Counted from the stretch's first letter, positions 39,005 through 52,080 are shown. The stretch: 64,000 nt of DNA from Centropus unirufus (GCA_013397695.1 VYZI01000668.1:62001-126000); one strand, 5' to 3'. Notes: generated by a model from the sequence alone, not told the origin. A program made the numbers and translations.

Positions 39005-41029
39005 TCTTGTTGCTCTGCTCCATCAAATACATGGGGGAGCACAGATTACACTTATTCCAAAACAGAATTTTATTACAAACAGAATTTGGCTGAGAATACA
39101 TTTCTGTACAAGACCAATATCTCTATTTCCGTTTTAGCTAACAGTCAGCTTTGCTCAGGCAAGTTGGTTTGCCACTTTGCAGAGGGAGAAATTTTGAGTG
39201 TTGTGAAGGCCCTTTAAAATATTGGAGTAGAAAGATGCTAGCAAATCTGAGCAACTAATTACACTTTATGGGATTTATTGTGCTTCCAAATAGTTATGCT
39301 TCCAATAGTTACTGCCAATAAAAATAATGGGAATTAAGTGCATACACTGATGAAAGAATATACATTAATAGTTTATATTTCAGCCTATTGAGATAACAAA
39401 CCCTAATTTTTCCCATTGATTGAAAATAGGAGCTATAAAGACAAGAATATTTTCTTATATTAATACTGTGAGCACATCTGTGAATTTTATTATCAAGCAA
39501 ATGACCATGGAGAATGACAGCTTTTACATTTTAGTAACTGGCAATATTTTGCTTTATTTTTTGCCTTAAGATAGAATAAAATTGTAATTAACAATGTTTA
39601 ACTGACCTAAACATCACTGTACTATTTAATAAAAAATGTGGTTCATTTGCTGTTGTATAAAAGCCGGGATTTTTAAAGTCTGAGTCTCTATTTTAAAAAA
39701 TTTTGTGAGTATGCCTTGCTTATAAAGTATTTTTAAAAATTGTAACAGCAAAGGTTGCACACAGGATGAAACCTTTCAAACTCTTCCAGAAGGAATTATG
39801 GTAATACTTAGCTTTTTCAAAGTACAAGAGAATTAGTTCTAGCTTATAAGATGACAACATGAGCTTCTCTTTTAGACTGTTGCAAGCAAGTTCAGTGCAA
39901 TTCTTACTTATGTGTTTTATTTTCTTAAGTGAACCCAGGTTTTCCTTTGTCTTCACTTCTGGACTATACTAACATCATTAGCAGAAAAAGAGGAGAAGTC
40001 TTTCCACTTGTTTGTTACAGTTGATATTTGGGATCTAGCAAATCTGAACTATATTTCATTACTCTTCAGAAGAGAATAAAAAAATAAAACAATTTGACTT
40101 CATCATATCACAGGGGTGGTAGGGCTTAGTTCTTACTTGTACACAATAATATAATCAGGAAGTAAATAGTGAAATTAAAACATGCTGACATAAAGCTGGG
40201 GTACAGCAGATCAGTCTTTTCTGATTTATGTTGCAGTATAATGGAAAGCAGTTGGATTCATTGCAGCCACACAGTAAAACCTTTCATTTGTCGTTTAAGA
40301 GGATTGCTTTCAATTAAAAGAAAGCAAAATAGTGCAACTTCTCTTGCTTCTAGTAAACCACAATAGCCTTTCCATCTCCTTGTCTCATTCTGTTCAAGAT
40401 AAGAAAACTATGGAAGAAACTTTTAATATAGATAATTTCCAGGGATTCCTCATCTGATTTAAACTTAGATATGGTTTATAGGTATACTTCTCTCATTAGT
40501 GATTTCCATGCATTTTATCTTTAAATTATTCTGACATATAACATTTCTTTCCTTATTTTTTTCTCTTCCCCTTCCACCTCCATCTTCCATCTTTCTGATT
40601 ACTCCATCCTAGCATTCAAAAAGAAACCCACACTGACAGTGATTAACCTCATCTCCTGATTTGCTTGAGGGGGAGGCACAACAGTGGTAAACTCATCCTT
40701 GAAATGGAAACCATGACTGAGGGAGTAATTCTATCCCAGTTGTGTTGCCCGAGATACACAGAGAATGAAGTTACTCAAAGCTGAAATTGTACATTCCTTA
40801 ATGAAATTTGGGTACCAAGGTCATCTGCAGCCTTTTCTCTTTGCGTTATCATTTGGAGCCACCTGCAGGCAGAGAATATAATTCTAGCAAAAAGAGAACT
40901 TTTTGCCACATACTATTTGGTGAGCTGCTGTGAATGAGAGCAAGTGAAAAAAAAAAAAACCTTTTTTCGTGTCTCTAGGATTCTGTATAAATGATTTATT
41001 TAAATATGGTTTGCTCTCTGCCCTTTTAG

Positions 41030-41111
41030 GTATGGAACCAATATCTGTATCACTCGAAGAAAATACTGGAAAAGACACTGTGATCTGTGAGAGTAAAGTC
41101 TGTTCTCACAG
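41030..41111 (+). CDS. MOCOS: MOCOS exon 10: MOSC_N domain
   Basis: 82 nt. The acceptor is CCCTTTTAG; the first two bases complete the Gly codon begun in exon 9, giving G-M-E-P-I-S-V-S-L-E-E-N, then a variable stretch and S-K-V-C-S-H before the split Arg codon (phase 2). The donor is CAG|GTAAGT. The block G-M-E-P-I-x-V-x-L-E-E-N is shared with mammalian MOCOS. Confidence 0.96.
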
Positions 41112-44100
41112 GTAAGTAAGAGCAAAGAGGAATTGAAGCTGAAATCATAGCAGTTGCACTCAGGACATGATCAGATGGACACGCAGGGATAGAAGTGCTT
41201 AAAAAATGAGCGGGAGGCAGAGGGTGGAAAGCAATAAATGACTTAATAGAGCAGAAGAAGACAGATTTAGACAGGTAAATTTGGCATGACTAGCATGTCT
41301 GGTAGGAAACAGTGAAAAATAATAAAGGTGAAAAAGGAGGGGAAGGACAGTGCAAGAGGCTGTGATGACTTGACCTCTTGAATAAGGCAGTTTTTTGTTT
41401 TACTTGCTGCAAGGATGTGAAAAGAGAAAGGTGTCCCACGTTGCTTCCAAGTGCCAATTGGGGGCTTCAGCAAGGCCTTAGAATTCAGTTCACTCATTTG
41501 ACATTAATGATGCTGGCAACTTTTCCCCATTCATGCTGCATGGATGTAAAATTGCTAGAACACATGGAAGTTATGAACAGCTTTCCCTATTTGCAATCCC
41601 TTTTAATTTTGTTTTGGCCACCAATGTTGATCAGTGTTCCCCTTAACAATCTTGGAAATACTGCAGGTGAATATATGAAATAATATTAACTCTAATGAAG
41701 AGACATATCACTTTGGTGAAATAGAACATTATGACTAAATTAATATCCTATCAGTGAACTTAAGTGTTTATCCATCAGATTTTTAAGTACTTCCCAGTCT
41801 CAATAAGTTTTCTGAGTGTTTGTATATCAAATGCCTTCCTAAAGTACATTTGCCTATTTACTAAGTTTCTTTTCGCCAAGTCTCTTGGTAAGTCCAACTC
41901 AAAAAAAAAGCCACTTACAGATTTATAGCTTCTTTTAACCAAGGTATGCTAAGTCTTTGTAACCCTCAGCATTTGCTTCTCTGAGGGTGAAACATAAACA
42001 AACCATCAGAAGATCTGGACATCTCCCAATGGAGCCATGCAGGAAAATATCTCCTTCTTTTCTACTAGCTATTCAGATGATAGAGAGGATCTTTTCCTCA
42101 GAAGTGTGTTTTCCTCAGGTAGTGGAATTCACCCAAGACTCATTTGTTTTAACCATCTGTCCCACTTCCTTTAGCGTTGACTCATTCTTAGCCTCCCCAT
42201 GGTTAGCCCATCTATTATAAGCTGTAAAATACCCTAGGTTATCTTTCTCCCTGTATGCATGTGATTTGCTGCCATATTATTTATTGTAGCTTGTCTTTTA
42301 TGTCACTGACTGTGTCATTTTTAATGTATGAAGTAGGAAGTTTTCATGGGAAACTGCTTAGAGTTTTGAGGAAGAAGAAAAGATGCAGTTACAAAGAAAG
42401 CGGAGACACAAGACAAAGTGAACAGCATGGACTCTGATTAGCAATTAAACCAGGCAGGAAATAAGGCAGAACGAGAGGAAAATGTTGACAAGGCTCCCAA
42501 GCTGCTGAGAGATCCAACAGCACTGATGGTTCCCATGTTTCAGCAGGGGATGCTTCAGGGCCAAGAAATGAGATGTAGGAGAAAAGCAGTGTTTTGCAGC
42601 AGGACATGAGGTGATTTCTGGTCTGGGGTATTTTCTGCAAAGTGTCTGAGGTGAGCAGTGGGACCAAAAGTCTTTGTTAAGAAGCTTTTATTCAAAATAA
42701 ACCCCTACTGAAGTCATTTTCCAGTTATTAACTCTGCTGTCTGCCACTGTGTTTTCATCCAGTTCTACTGGCTTAGAATTTACACTGAGATAGCTGAGAA
42801 AATCACATGGTTTAGGAATCAGCAAGCAGTCACATGAGCAAGTTTAATTTCACAGCAGCCAAAAAAGTATAATGATCCCAAGTTTCCCTTGTGAAGCAGT
42901 TCATCAGTGTTAGCATTCATCTTGGCAGGTGTTGTCCATCAGCTCGTGCTGCTCACATCAGAGGGATGTGGCTTTCAAGTATAATATCTAAGAGTGAATA
43001 GATGTAAGTAGAACCCAGTGCTGTTAAAATTATTGATGTTGTACAAGACCCTAAATGCTTGAGGTTAGTGCTCTGCTGAAACAGGAAGGGACACAGCCCT
43101 CTCTTTGACAGGTCTCAATATCAAAGAGATCAAAGGAAAGCTATCAGTGATAGAAGACAAAGGAATGGTTTAAAACCAAGGTGAAACGAGCTATTGTGTG
43201 TAAATGTATGTATTATATCCCTTGGAATCAATATGCAGACTTCAGCTGTCCTTGTTTCTTGCTCTATAGATTACCTAGCTTGAGGGACCAACTGTGATGC
43301 ACAGAAGCTAAGTGACATAATAGGAAGATGAGTGGGGAACCCAAGGCAAACAGCAAGTAAAATCTGAGAAAGCTAAGCTCTCCTTTATAAATTGCCTGAC
43401 ATGTGCCAAATGAAATGTAACGCTGACAGATGTAAAGTAGTACTCAACAAAATTAAACACAAACAGAAAATTATTAGAATTGCGCTACAGCAGAAGGACT
43501 TTGAATAAGACCTTGAAGAGGTGATGGTACTGGTTCAAAAAATGGTCTGGTGATAAGTGAAAGCCATTTGAAAACCTAGGAGTCTTGGAATACAGCAACT
43601 AGTGACAAAATGAACTACTAGGAAAATTGCGTTTTACTACCTCAGCCACTGGGACTCAAAGTAGGAAACAAATAAAAAACTGGGCCAAATTTTGTTCCTG
43701 ATTTATACAGTTTTGAGCCCCAGAAGGCTGCTAGAGTCAATTGGATCAGGAGAGAATTTAAATAATCTAAAAGATATTTGGGGAGTTTGTTTCATCTGTA
43801 GTGTTACCATGGAAAGTTCATGCCTTCTTAATAGTAGCCTTCTCCTTAACATAGCAACCAGCAAGGATGCAAGGACTTCTCAGCTCAGACTACAAAATCT
43901 CATGTGGAGTCTCACCTTTTGGCCCTTGTTTCTTGTCACTGTGCCTGTGTCTCATACTACCAGAGTTTCATTTCAGCTCTAGGATATCACTGGTTAGATG
44001 CAGCTGTGGCTCACATCTGCCCAGTCTCGGAGTGGGAAGAGGGATGCAGGGCTGCACCACAACCAAAATTCAGAGCAACTGCTGAAGAAAGATCTGATCC

Positions 44101-45297
44101 CTGCAAGATTATCAAGTCTCTTTGATTTCACTTGTCCTGGCTTTTTACCTGTGTAACTCAGCTGAACCTACAAAGTGTTCTCTAAAGCCAAGCTACTTCC
44201 TCTCTCAGTCCTAGACCTTAGCATTTTTTGCTGTGAAGAGCTATTTTCTTGTTTCACAGAGGAGATGGTCTCTACGCAGATCAGCTCCTTTGGCTGGATA
44301 GGACAAATAGGTGAACATAGGACCATTGCTACCTCACTTCTCTTGCTACAACAATCGTGTCTAGGTTGGCAAGAGAACCTGCATTCTTTTTATCTGTTTA
44401 TGCCAGTTAAAATTTAGATGTCAGCCAAAACTCCTATGGTCGTCAATAAAAAAAGTTTAACACTCCCAGAGCAAAAGTCGTCCCATCCTGGAGCCTAATA
44501 TAGATAGGAGCTGCTTCTCTCCCTTTTCTCTGAGGGGAATCCAGAAAATTGAAGATTGAAGGTAAGATTGCTCAGGGTTGAGGAACCTGATAGCAAATAG
44601 GATCATTTCCCAGTGGTCTGATCTGTGCCCTATCTGAACTGAGGGAGGTGATCTCAAAATCCTTCTAGGAGAGCCTACATCCAGGTAAAGAAACCAAATC
44701 TATTGCATAGCTCAATAGACAATTTACTAGTAGTAGAAACCATCCCAGATAGAGAGATACCTGGTGCTTTGCTAGTAGAGCCATGTTCTAGTGTGGAGTG
44801 TCTGTACTAACAAATTAGGGAATTAATTTCATACCTGATGGGATCATAAAAATGTCATACAGTGTGGCACAGTGGGAAAATTTTAAATTCAACTCAGAAG
44901 AATCCTCTTTGTTTTAGTAAAAAGGACAGACCAGAGAGTAACATTTTTGTAATACTGTATTCTAATATCGTAATATGGGCTACCAGTTAACAGTACTTCA
45001 GAGCCAGTGTCTTGACCATTACAATTATTTAATCCTTTATTTCACAGTAATTTTCTGTATAAAACCAAATTAGATCGCAAGAATATTAACTTCAAGACTA
45101 ATGGAATAAAGTTGAGGAAATTGGGAGATAAAATTATGCAGAACATCATGTCTCTGGTTTATCACTCATCAGACAATATAGATTCTGTATTTTGTATTGG
45201 AAGAAGCTGAATAAACATCTTCGCAATTTGTCTTCCGTTTTGCAAATTAATGCTTGGGGAATCACATTTTGTTGAGCTCTTCTTTTTTTCATAATAG
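41112..45297 (+). other. MOCOS: MOCOS intron 10, 4.2 kb
   Basis: No exon, repeat family or RNA gene recognised. Short open frames on both strands (up to about 100 codons) show no similarity I know and sit in typical intron composition. Confidence 0.75.
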
Positions 45298-45422
45298 GGT
45301 AAAAACATATGACTGTGGAGAAAGAATTGCTGGCTGGTTCTCTATGTTTCTTGGTCGTCCATGTCGCTTGATAAGACAAAGTTCAGATGCAACAAACAAG
45401 TCACATCAGAAAAATACAAAAG
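45298..45422 (+). CDS. MOCOS: MOCOS exon 11: MOSC_N to MOSC junction
   Basis: 125 nt. After the acceptor ATAATAG the first G completes an Arg codon, then V-K-T-Y-D-C-G-E-R-I-A-G-W-F follows, with F-L-G-R-P-C-R-L-I-R-Q-S-S after it. T-Y-D-C-G-E and G-R-P-C-x-L-I-x-Q-S-S are strong MOCOS matches. The exon ends with a Lys/Asn/Thr-rich stretch and the first base of a Gly codon. The donor is G|GTAAGG. Confidence 0.97.
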
Positions 45423-46034
45423 GTAAGGTATCATTCTTAAAAATATTTGTGATTCCTCACTTAGTAAATATCAGGCCCATGGGCTTCATACTGACTATAT
45501 AATTACCCTGATAAAGAGTGAAAGTCATGCAATATTGATCTAGTATGTTTCAAATGGTACATTTATACCCAAAGTGTATTTATCCTGCTCTTCTACTTTT
45601 CACATTTGGTGAAAATGTACAGTCTGGAGTGGGGGCTGGGGAGGTGTCACCATGATTTTGTCTGGATACTCAATAATAATTTTGAAAAATGATCATGAAA
45701 ATTCTATAAACAAATAACTTATTCTTAAGCTAAATTTTATCATACATCATAAAAAAGCGTCAAATAGAGCATCGAAAATCCATTGATATTGCTCCTGTAA
45801 ATGGTTTTACAAATTTGGTAAAATCTCAACTTTATCTCATTTTCTAAATGCATTGCATCATTATTATTTAAAAGTTTGAGGGAATTTTGGGAATCTTTCC
45901 TTAGTGTTTGGAGCCGAATGAATAATTTTTTAATAAGAATGAATATAAGAGATCGAAGGAAAGATGAAGTGAGTTTACTAGTGTAATCTTCCTGATTTTA
46001 ACAAGCATTTTAGAATGTTGGATTCATTTTTTAG
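45423..46034 (+). other. MOCOS: MOCOS intron 11, 0.6 kb
   Basis: The shortest intron in the window. AT-rich, with no features other than the splice signals. Confidence 0.85.
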
Positions 46035-46140
46035 GTCTGGAATCTGCTGCAAACATCTCACTATCTCTTGTGAATGAAGCACAATACCTCCTGATAAATG
46101 TAGCAAGCATTCTGCCACTGAAAGAACATATTTCTGCAAG
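46035..46140 (+). CDS. MOCOS: MOCOS exon 12: MOSC domain start
   Basis: 106 nt after the acceptor TTTTTTAG. It completes the Gly codon and reads G-L-E-S-A-A-N-I-S-L-S-L-V-N-E-A-Q-Y-L-L-I-N. S-L-V-N-E-A-Q-Y-L-L-I-N is the conserved opening of the C-terminal MOSC domain, which binds sulfurated molybdenum cofactor. It ends in a split codon AG| (phase 2) with the donor GTAATA. Confidence 0.97.
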
Positions 46141-46956
46141 GTAATATCCTTTTCTCTCCAGATGTGTCTCAGCAGTTTTGGAGTCCAGAATCTTGCCATA
46201 AGTTACCAATAGAAATGTTTAAATTTGGAGATACTTACTTTTCAGTGTTCAACAAATGAATAGGTACTAAGATGTGATAATTACCCATTCCTGTATGACT
46301 TCTGAAAATTTGGACTAAATACTTAAACATAATTTTTCTGCCAGTCATCGTCAGGAAACTTATGCAAAATTCTTGTCAAATGATTTAGTGGCAGGAGGCT
46401 ATTGGGAACTAGCCAACTTCTGTTTGTGGCAAGAACAAGGATAATTATGTTTCCTGAACCAGAATAATGAAGTAGCTGAAAAAAAAAAACCATGATCTTG
46501 CAACTTGCTGAAATATTTCTTTCCTATGAAAAGGATTACAATTTAAAGCTAACTTCCACAACACAAGTACTTTAAAACTACTTGTCAAACTGGATTAATT
46601 TCATTTCTTTTTTTAATTTGAACTTACACATCTATACAAAGCTGGGAGACACAAGCAGCAAATGAAAGAGTTACCTCACATTCGAAAGATAAGGAACCCA
46701 TTACCGACTAAATTTTCACATGCTGACAACAGTTGTTTCTCGAATATAACTAGGACAGATTCAAATTCCACAGAAAATCTGCCCTCAGGGCTCCCATCAT
46801 AGCTGTGAATCCCACAACCATGGCATCTGAATGTGAACCCCCTTTTTCTGTCCCACAAAACTTCCCTGCCTCTGCTCGGAGTCTTCCTTCTCTGCTCTTC
46901 ATCACCCACCAAACATGCCCCCTGCTTGGGAATTCCTGTTCTGAGTAGAGGAGGAA

Positions 46957-47008
46957 TGTGTGTATGTGTGTGTGTATATATATATATGTGTATATGTATA
47001 TATATATA
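46957..47008. repeat. (TG)n/(TA)n compound microsatellite
   Basis: About 52 bases of alternating purine-pyrimidine sequence: TG-rich first, then TA-rich with a TG insert. Such tracts are variable in length and can adopt left-handed or cruciform DNA. Confidence 0.9.
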
Positions 47009-47603
47009 AACTGTAGGAGGACACATATAATAGCTTCAAGATATAAAACCACTGATTAAATGAAGCATTGCTGGCAGACCACTGGTGCTTCCATTGCCTG
47101 AGGGCTTGCTTTCTTTAGGAGTGGACAGCTGGGCAGTTGTCGAACATCATGTCCATGCTCCTCTGGGAAAAATGCCTGGAAAAGGTTTGAAAGAGCAACA
47201 CTTCCAGGTCTCCCCCTACTCAGACTGGGCTCAGACCCACTGAATAGCCTTCCAGGTACATAATCTGAGTGAAAAGGAGTAAGGCACCGGAGGGTGCAGT
47301 AAGTGAGAACAAGGAACTTTGGTGAAACATTTAATGTCAGATGATCCACTGATTTTGTGCCAAATACCTTCCAGTAGAACTAGGCTTGTAATCTCCTTTT
47401 TCTCAAAGGAAACCCTAGATATGACTGGAGTTGCCATGGTGCCTGAGAAGCATCTTGCTTTCCACCCTGAAGCACAGGCTGGAAAACTCCTCCCTTTCTT
47501 GCCATGCAATGCTTTCTTGGGGTGCTGGAAAAATGAACACAACATCATCATTCTGCACTCTTACTAAATCATGGCGTACGAACCTTCCAAATATTGAGCT
47601 GTG

Positions 47604-47626
47604 CAATGTACTTTCAAAGTACATTG
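47604..47626. repeat. 23-bp perfect palindrome with one-base centre
   Basis: CAATGTACTTT, central C, then its exact reverse complement AAAGTACATTG, in MOCOS intron 12. Confidence 0.85.
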
Positions 47627-49975
47627 GGTCTTTGTTAAATATTTTTCTTATTTACACACTATTATTTATCTTCTCGGCAAGTGGGTTTGTTGTTCTTTAA
47701 TGGAAACTTGCAAAGATTAATAAAACAATTTCAGTGAGTTTTAATAATTTCTCTTTGTAACTTCTGTAAGTAAAAAACAATCTTCCAATTTTCACTTGGG
47801 ACTTGAGAGGTAATCTAAAATAGAAACAGCAATTTAATTAAAAATTAGAATGTAACATACTCTTGGAGAACTATGTGTGTATGGAGATGTCTGCTTTTCT
47901 GCTGTTGCTTTACAGGTCATGTGAAAATTCCCATGGCCTGGACTTGTGCTCAAATGTTCTTGTTAGGAATACAAAACCTGAAGATGCAAATGTTCAATTT
48001 TAAGTTTGCTTGTTAAATGCATGTAATGTGTTCTGTGCTGCAGGGCCTACTACTGTGGAAAATCCAAGTACCCAAGTTAGCTTTAGAAAAATCCACTGAT
48101 TTTCATAACAGATCTTTGGTGAGATTTGCAGGATGAATATACCCGTCACCCCATCCAGATGGAACATGTTTTGAGGGAAGGGAAGTAATGGGAATTTACT
48201 CAGATTGATGCTGCCAAGTAATTAGAAGCAGTTCTGAGAGTAAGGTTAGTAGCGTGAGGGAAGGGTGAATTATTTTGGAGGTTAGCCTGAGCAGGTTAAA
48301 GGCAGAGAGAGAGCAGGGGTGTGGGCATTGCAGTCTTGGAGGAGCAACAGCATGGGATGAAACAGTAGAAACTCAAAGTAGTTTCCAGCAGCTGGCTCAG
48401 GACACTGGAGGCCCAGCTCTGAGGTTGCTGGGGCTTTGGATGCCCTCACCAGTACCAGCTAGCAGTATGTCACAAGGTGCATTCAAAACTAGAGGCTACA
48501 CAGCATCCAAGTTCCAAGAGCTCACATGGAAACTAAGAATCACAACAGCATAGATGTTACTTTTCTCCCCGTCTGTGCATCAGCATAATCTACATGTTCT
48601 GTTGGCTCCTGTCTCCTCAAATCATTTTGAACTGTGTCTCAGCTATGGGATTGCTTGTGGGATTTCGAGGAGAAACCTAGAGTCCTTCAGTTTCCCATCC
48701 CACTTTCTCCCCCCAGGCTACTGGAGACCTTGGGAACAGCGAAGGCTTGGTGGGGGAGGGCTGGTGCGGTTTGACTGAAAGTCTGCACAGGTGGTTTATC
48801 CTTATGCACATTTCTCTGCTAAAGAAGATCATCCAGATTATTTTAAATAAAATCAAGCTCTTTTTTCACCTAACAGGCCTCTTCTGCTAAGACTGCTTGA
48901 TGTGAACAGTTTTCCCTATGCTTTCTTTTTGCATATTTTGCATATTTTTCCTCATTTTATTTAAAACACCTTTGAAACTGTACATCCTTAATATTTTAAA
49001 ATACTTTTTTTTTCCAGGATAAAATGTTCTCTCTTCAGTACATTCTCAGGTTTCTGCCTCTGCTGCAAGGTGTCGTATCCCAAGTTGTCAGACCACAGCT
49101 GATGAAACGTCAAAAGTTGTTCACATCCCTAATAGCTAATGCAAAAAATAAATGCTCTTCCACACTAACAATGGCACTGAGAGAAGTCTCTTGCAAATTT
49201 TAGGGTTGTCTTTTTCTCTGGTGCTACTTGGCATTTCTTTTAGAAGAAAAGCAAAGAATGACAATTCAAAGGTGCAGCCAAATTTCTGATATTTGTATGC
49301 AGTCTGCTGCTCTGTCTGCCTCGTATATGTTCTCTGCACTGACACAAAACTATACTCTGGCAGTTCAAGTGCTTGTAAAGAGGTGGAGATACTGCCACAC
49401 AGAGATTAATTTTTTTTCAAAACAGCTATAATTTGGTGCAATCTGCTACTTTCCAAAGGCAGATAATAATATGAGGAACACATTCTCTCATAAAATGCCT
49501 TTACTGGCCTTTTTCACCTTCAGCGTCTGCTGGTTTTGTCCCTTTTACCACTGCAGCATGTGCAGAATAACTTTCTATTTGCCTTCTTTTTAGAAAAATA
49601 TAATGAGTCAAGTGATTGCTGACTCAAAAGCTTTTTACAGTTGTTACCATTATTTTTACATATGATAACTAATAAGGAATTTTCTCATGGGCATTGTTCA
49701 CTTGCCTACCTGCTTTCATACCTACTTCACAGTTCCAGGTTGCATCTCTGAAGAAGCCACCTAGATGATTACAAATTATAGTTGAAGGCTTACAAATTAT
49801 AATTAAACATCTTGTGCCATTTTCATAGTCTTTCTGATAAAACTAGGTCCAGGTTATTCTGGAGAAAGGTTTCCTGAAGCACATTAGCCACTAGATTCTT
49901 ACAGCACAAAAATCTAATGCAGAACTAGTTATTAAACCTTATTTTTTATTTTTCTCTTTTAATTCTGTGAGACAG

Positions 49976-50102
49976 ATTGGAAGAGCCATTGGAGATAGAG
50001 GAAATAATCCGACGTTTCCGTGCCAACATTGTCATCAGTGCACCAGAGTCCTTTGAAGAAGAAGAGTGGGCTGAGATTTCAATAGGTGCTCTGCGATTCC
50101 AG
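49976..50102 (+). CDS. MOCOS: MOCOS exon 13: MOSC domain core
   Basis: 127 nt. The first base A completes an Arg codon. The peptide L-E-E-P-L-E-I-E-E-I-I-R-R-F-R-A-N-I-V-I leads to F-E-E-E-E-W-A-E-I-S-I-G-A-L-R-F-Q. R-F-R-A-N-I and E-I-S-I-G-x-L-R-F-Q are family-wide MOSC motifs. The segment before R-F-R-A-N appears a few residues shorter than in human MOCOS as I recall it. The donor is CAG|GTGTGA (phase 0). Confidence 0.97.
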
Positions 50103-51187
50103 GTGTGAACTCATCTCCTTTGTCCTAGTCCCAGTGTATCACAGTCTGGTTTCACCTCTGGAAGCAGAGTATTTTTTGCTAGGCTTTGGCTGGAACATGG
50201 GCAGCACAATTTGTGCAGATGAAATTTATGAAGTATGTTAAAAAAAAACCATGCTGTGACCTGTGGAAAACATGCCTTAATATAATTGAGAGGTTTTGAC
50301 ATAATTCTCCCCGCCTTTTTCTTTTTATTTCATAATTCATGTAATTTCCCATCTCTATGCAATGGAGCAGAAAAATAGTCACTGTTTTGACATAGTTTGC
50401 AGCAAATATTTAGCCAGCATGCCACTAGAGAACACTTGTTGCTCTTAAGCGTAATAGTCCAAATGTAACCTCAGATTGTTGTATATGAAGCAACTGACTG
50501 CCAAAAGACTGACCTTGACTACAAGTGAACAATCACTATCCTTTGCCCTCTGTTTTATACATTTTGTCTTAATCTCCATTCAAGATGTGTAAGTCTAGCC
50601 TGGTAGGAGTTTCTTTCATATGTTATGCTTCATCTACTATCACAATGAGTTTTGAAGTACCTACACATGAAACCTAAAGGAATGAGGCATTTAAGCATTA
50701 CATGTTCTATTGGATTCATCTGGTCCTTAGATATGAAATATATATTTGAAAATGCATTTCCTAGGACGTGAAAGGGACTTGGTCATTTTCTTGGGATGAT
50801 AATGGAGGTATAAATGACAGAAGTGCTAAAGTCAGGTCTAGAAGCTGTGACAGACATCACTCCTAATTCTTGAGCATACTGCAAGAAATAGAGAAGACAA
50901 TTTTCAGTAAGGGTGGAAATTCTGCTCTCTTATGTACTTGGATCTGAAGCTGTAATATGAATTACAGAAAACTGAGGAAAGATTTCTTTAGGTAGAAGAT
51001 GAGAACAAAATCCTTAGTTTATAGCTTATTGGGGTCTAGAGTTGCACTTGGGATCCTTTTATGGAAGATACTGTCACACTTCAAAGTAAAAAAGCATTCC
51101 TGTTTCAGACATTGAAATATTTTAGAAATGCAAGCTGAAAATAGAAAGGCTTATGCAACTTGCACTGTCCTTTCCCATCTCTGTTAG

Positions 51188-52080
51188 GTCCTTATTCAGA
51201 TACTGATGTAGTAACAGCAGAAATTATGTTAACGGTACTTGATGCCAGGAAAACGGTAGAAGCAGCTGTTGGAACAAAAGAAAGCAGGGGAAAATATTCC
51301 CTTCTCTGTCTTCTTTTCTTTTTCTTTTACAAAATATTAAAGCTATGGAAAATCATCTGAAAAAGCTGAGCCAAATGTATGGGTTTGATGATTACCCTGA
51401 AGAGTTGTGCAAGCAGTTCTAGATGTACCTCGAAGAACTGGAATAGCACTTCCGATCAGCATCTAAAAATGTTTTCGGTGTCAGGTTTAATTATTTGTCC
51501 TGTTTGAATTTTATGGCACTTTTTACCAAAGTAGAACCTTTATATAGAGATGTTGTTAAGACAGCTACTTTTTATAACGTACGGCTTTGCTAAAGTTAGA
51601 GTTCCAATATTAAAGGAATCCAGAATATGTCTTCTTACTTTTAGTCCCTTAAAAGGTGAGAAGAAATTAATTGCGTTTTTGTTTTTTTTTACCTAAAAAC
51701 AAACTCTTGTTCGAACAGAAATTAACTTTAAGAATCATACCCTTATTCTTTCTGATTATATAAACTTGTGAAAATTCACATCTTGCATTCTGGTTCTCTG
51801 CTATGCCTATAAAAAACAATGGGACATCTTGTGTATTTCGGCTGCACTGAAACGATGTAAACCCTGCTAGTTTGTTAATTTAACTCTGAGGAAATCCTCC
51901 TTGGGTTAAATCCTGAGGCACTAGCTTTGTTTTATATTCTGTTCCCCTGTGGGCAAGTAGCCCTGCCAGCCTGTATATGAAGTGAAGCCAGGGGAAATAC
52001 AAGTATATAAATGCTTTTTTATTTCTCAGATTCTGTCGTTGGGAAGTTTTCCAGAAAAAAAAAAAAGAAGAAAAAAAAAA
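51188..52080 (+). pseudogene. Possible decayed retrocopy of an unidentified mRNA
   Basis: Two protein-like blocks follow each other in different frames. The first, from 51188, reads G-P-Y-S-D-T-D-V-V-T-A-E-I-M and on through A-A-V-G-T-K-E-S-R. The second, around 51345-51422, reads A-M-E-N-H-L-K-K-L-S-Q-M-Y-G-F-D-D-Y-P-E-E-L and stops at 51420-51422. About 630 bp of non-coding sequence then leads to an A-rich tract at 52055-52080. Coding blocks, then UTR-like sequence, then an A tail is the layout of a processed pseudogene with a frameshift. I do not recognise the parent gene, and the blocks could be chance. A good acceptor-like AG precedes the first block, so a separate exon is an alternative. 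Confidence 0.35.

Larger units (their letters stand above)
34922..41029 (+). other. MOCOS: MOCOS intron 9, 6.1 kb
   Basis: No gene or mobile element recognised. It holds a 17-bp TG repeat at 35966-35982, a diverged 24-bp duplication at 36657-36719, and a 26-bp-period tandem duplication at 38957-39004. A somewhat more GC-rich part lies near 37300-38600 without recognisable coding sequence. Confidence 0.75.
46141..49975 (+). other. MOCOS: MOCOS intron 12, 3.8 kb
   Basis: Contains an alternating TG/TA tract at 46957-47008 and a 23-base palindrome at 47604-47626. Several open frames of 60-116 codons overlap on both strands between 46700 and 47700, but none is recognisable. Confidence 0.75.

Noticed and set aside
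45610..45650. Possible second G-quadruplex near the GGGGGCTGGGGAGG stretch in intron 11
   Set aside because: Only two runs of three or more G are present.
46676..47052. Minus-strand frames of 100 and 116 codons with repeated Tyr-Ile and His-Thr residues
   Set aside because: The repeated residues come from reading through the TG/TA microsatellite at 46957-47008.
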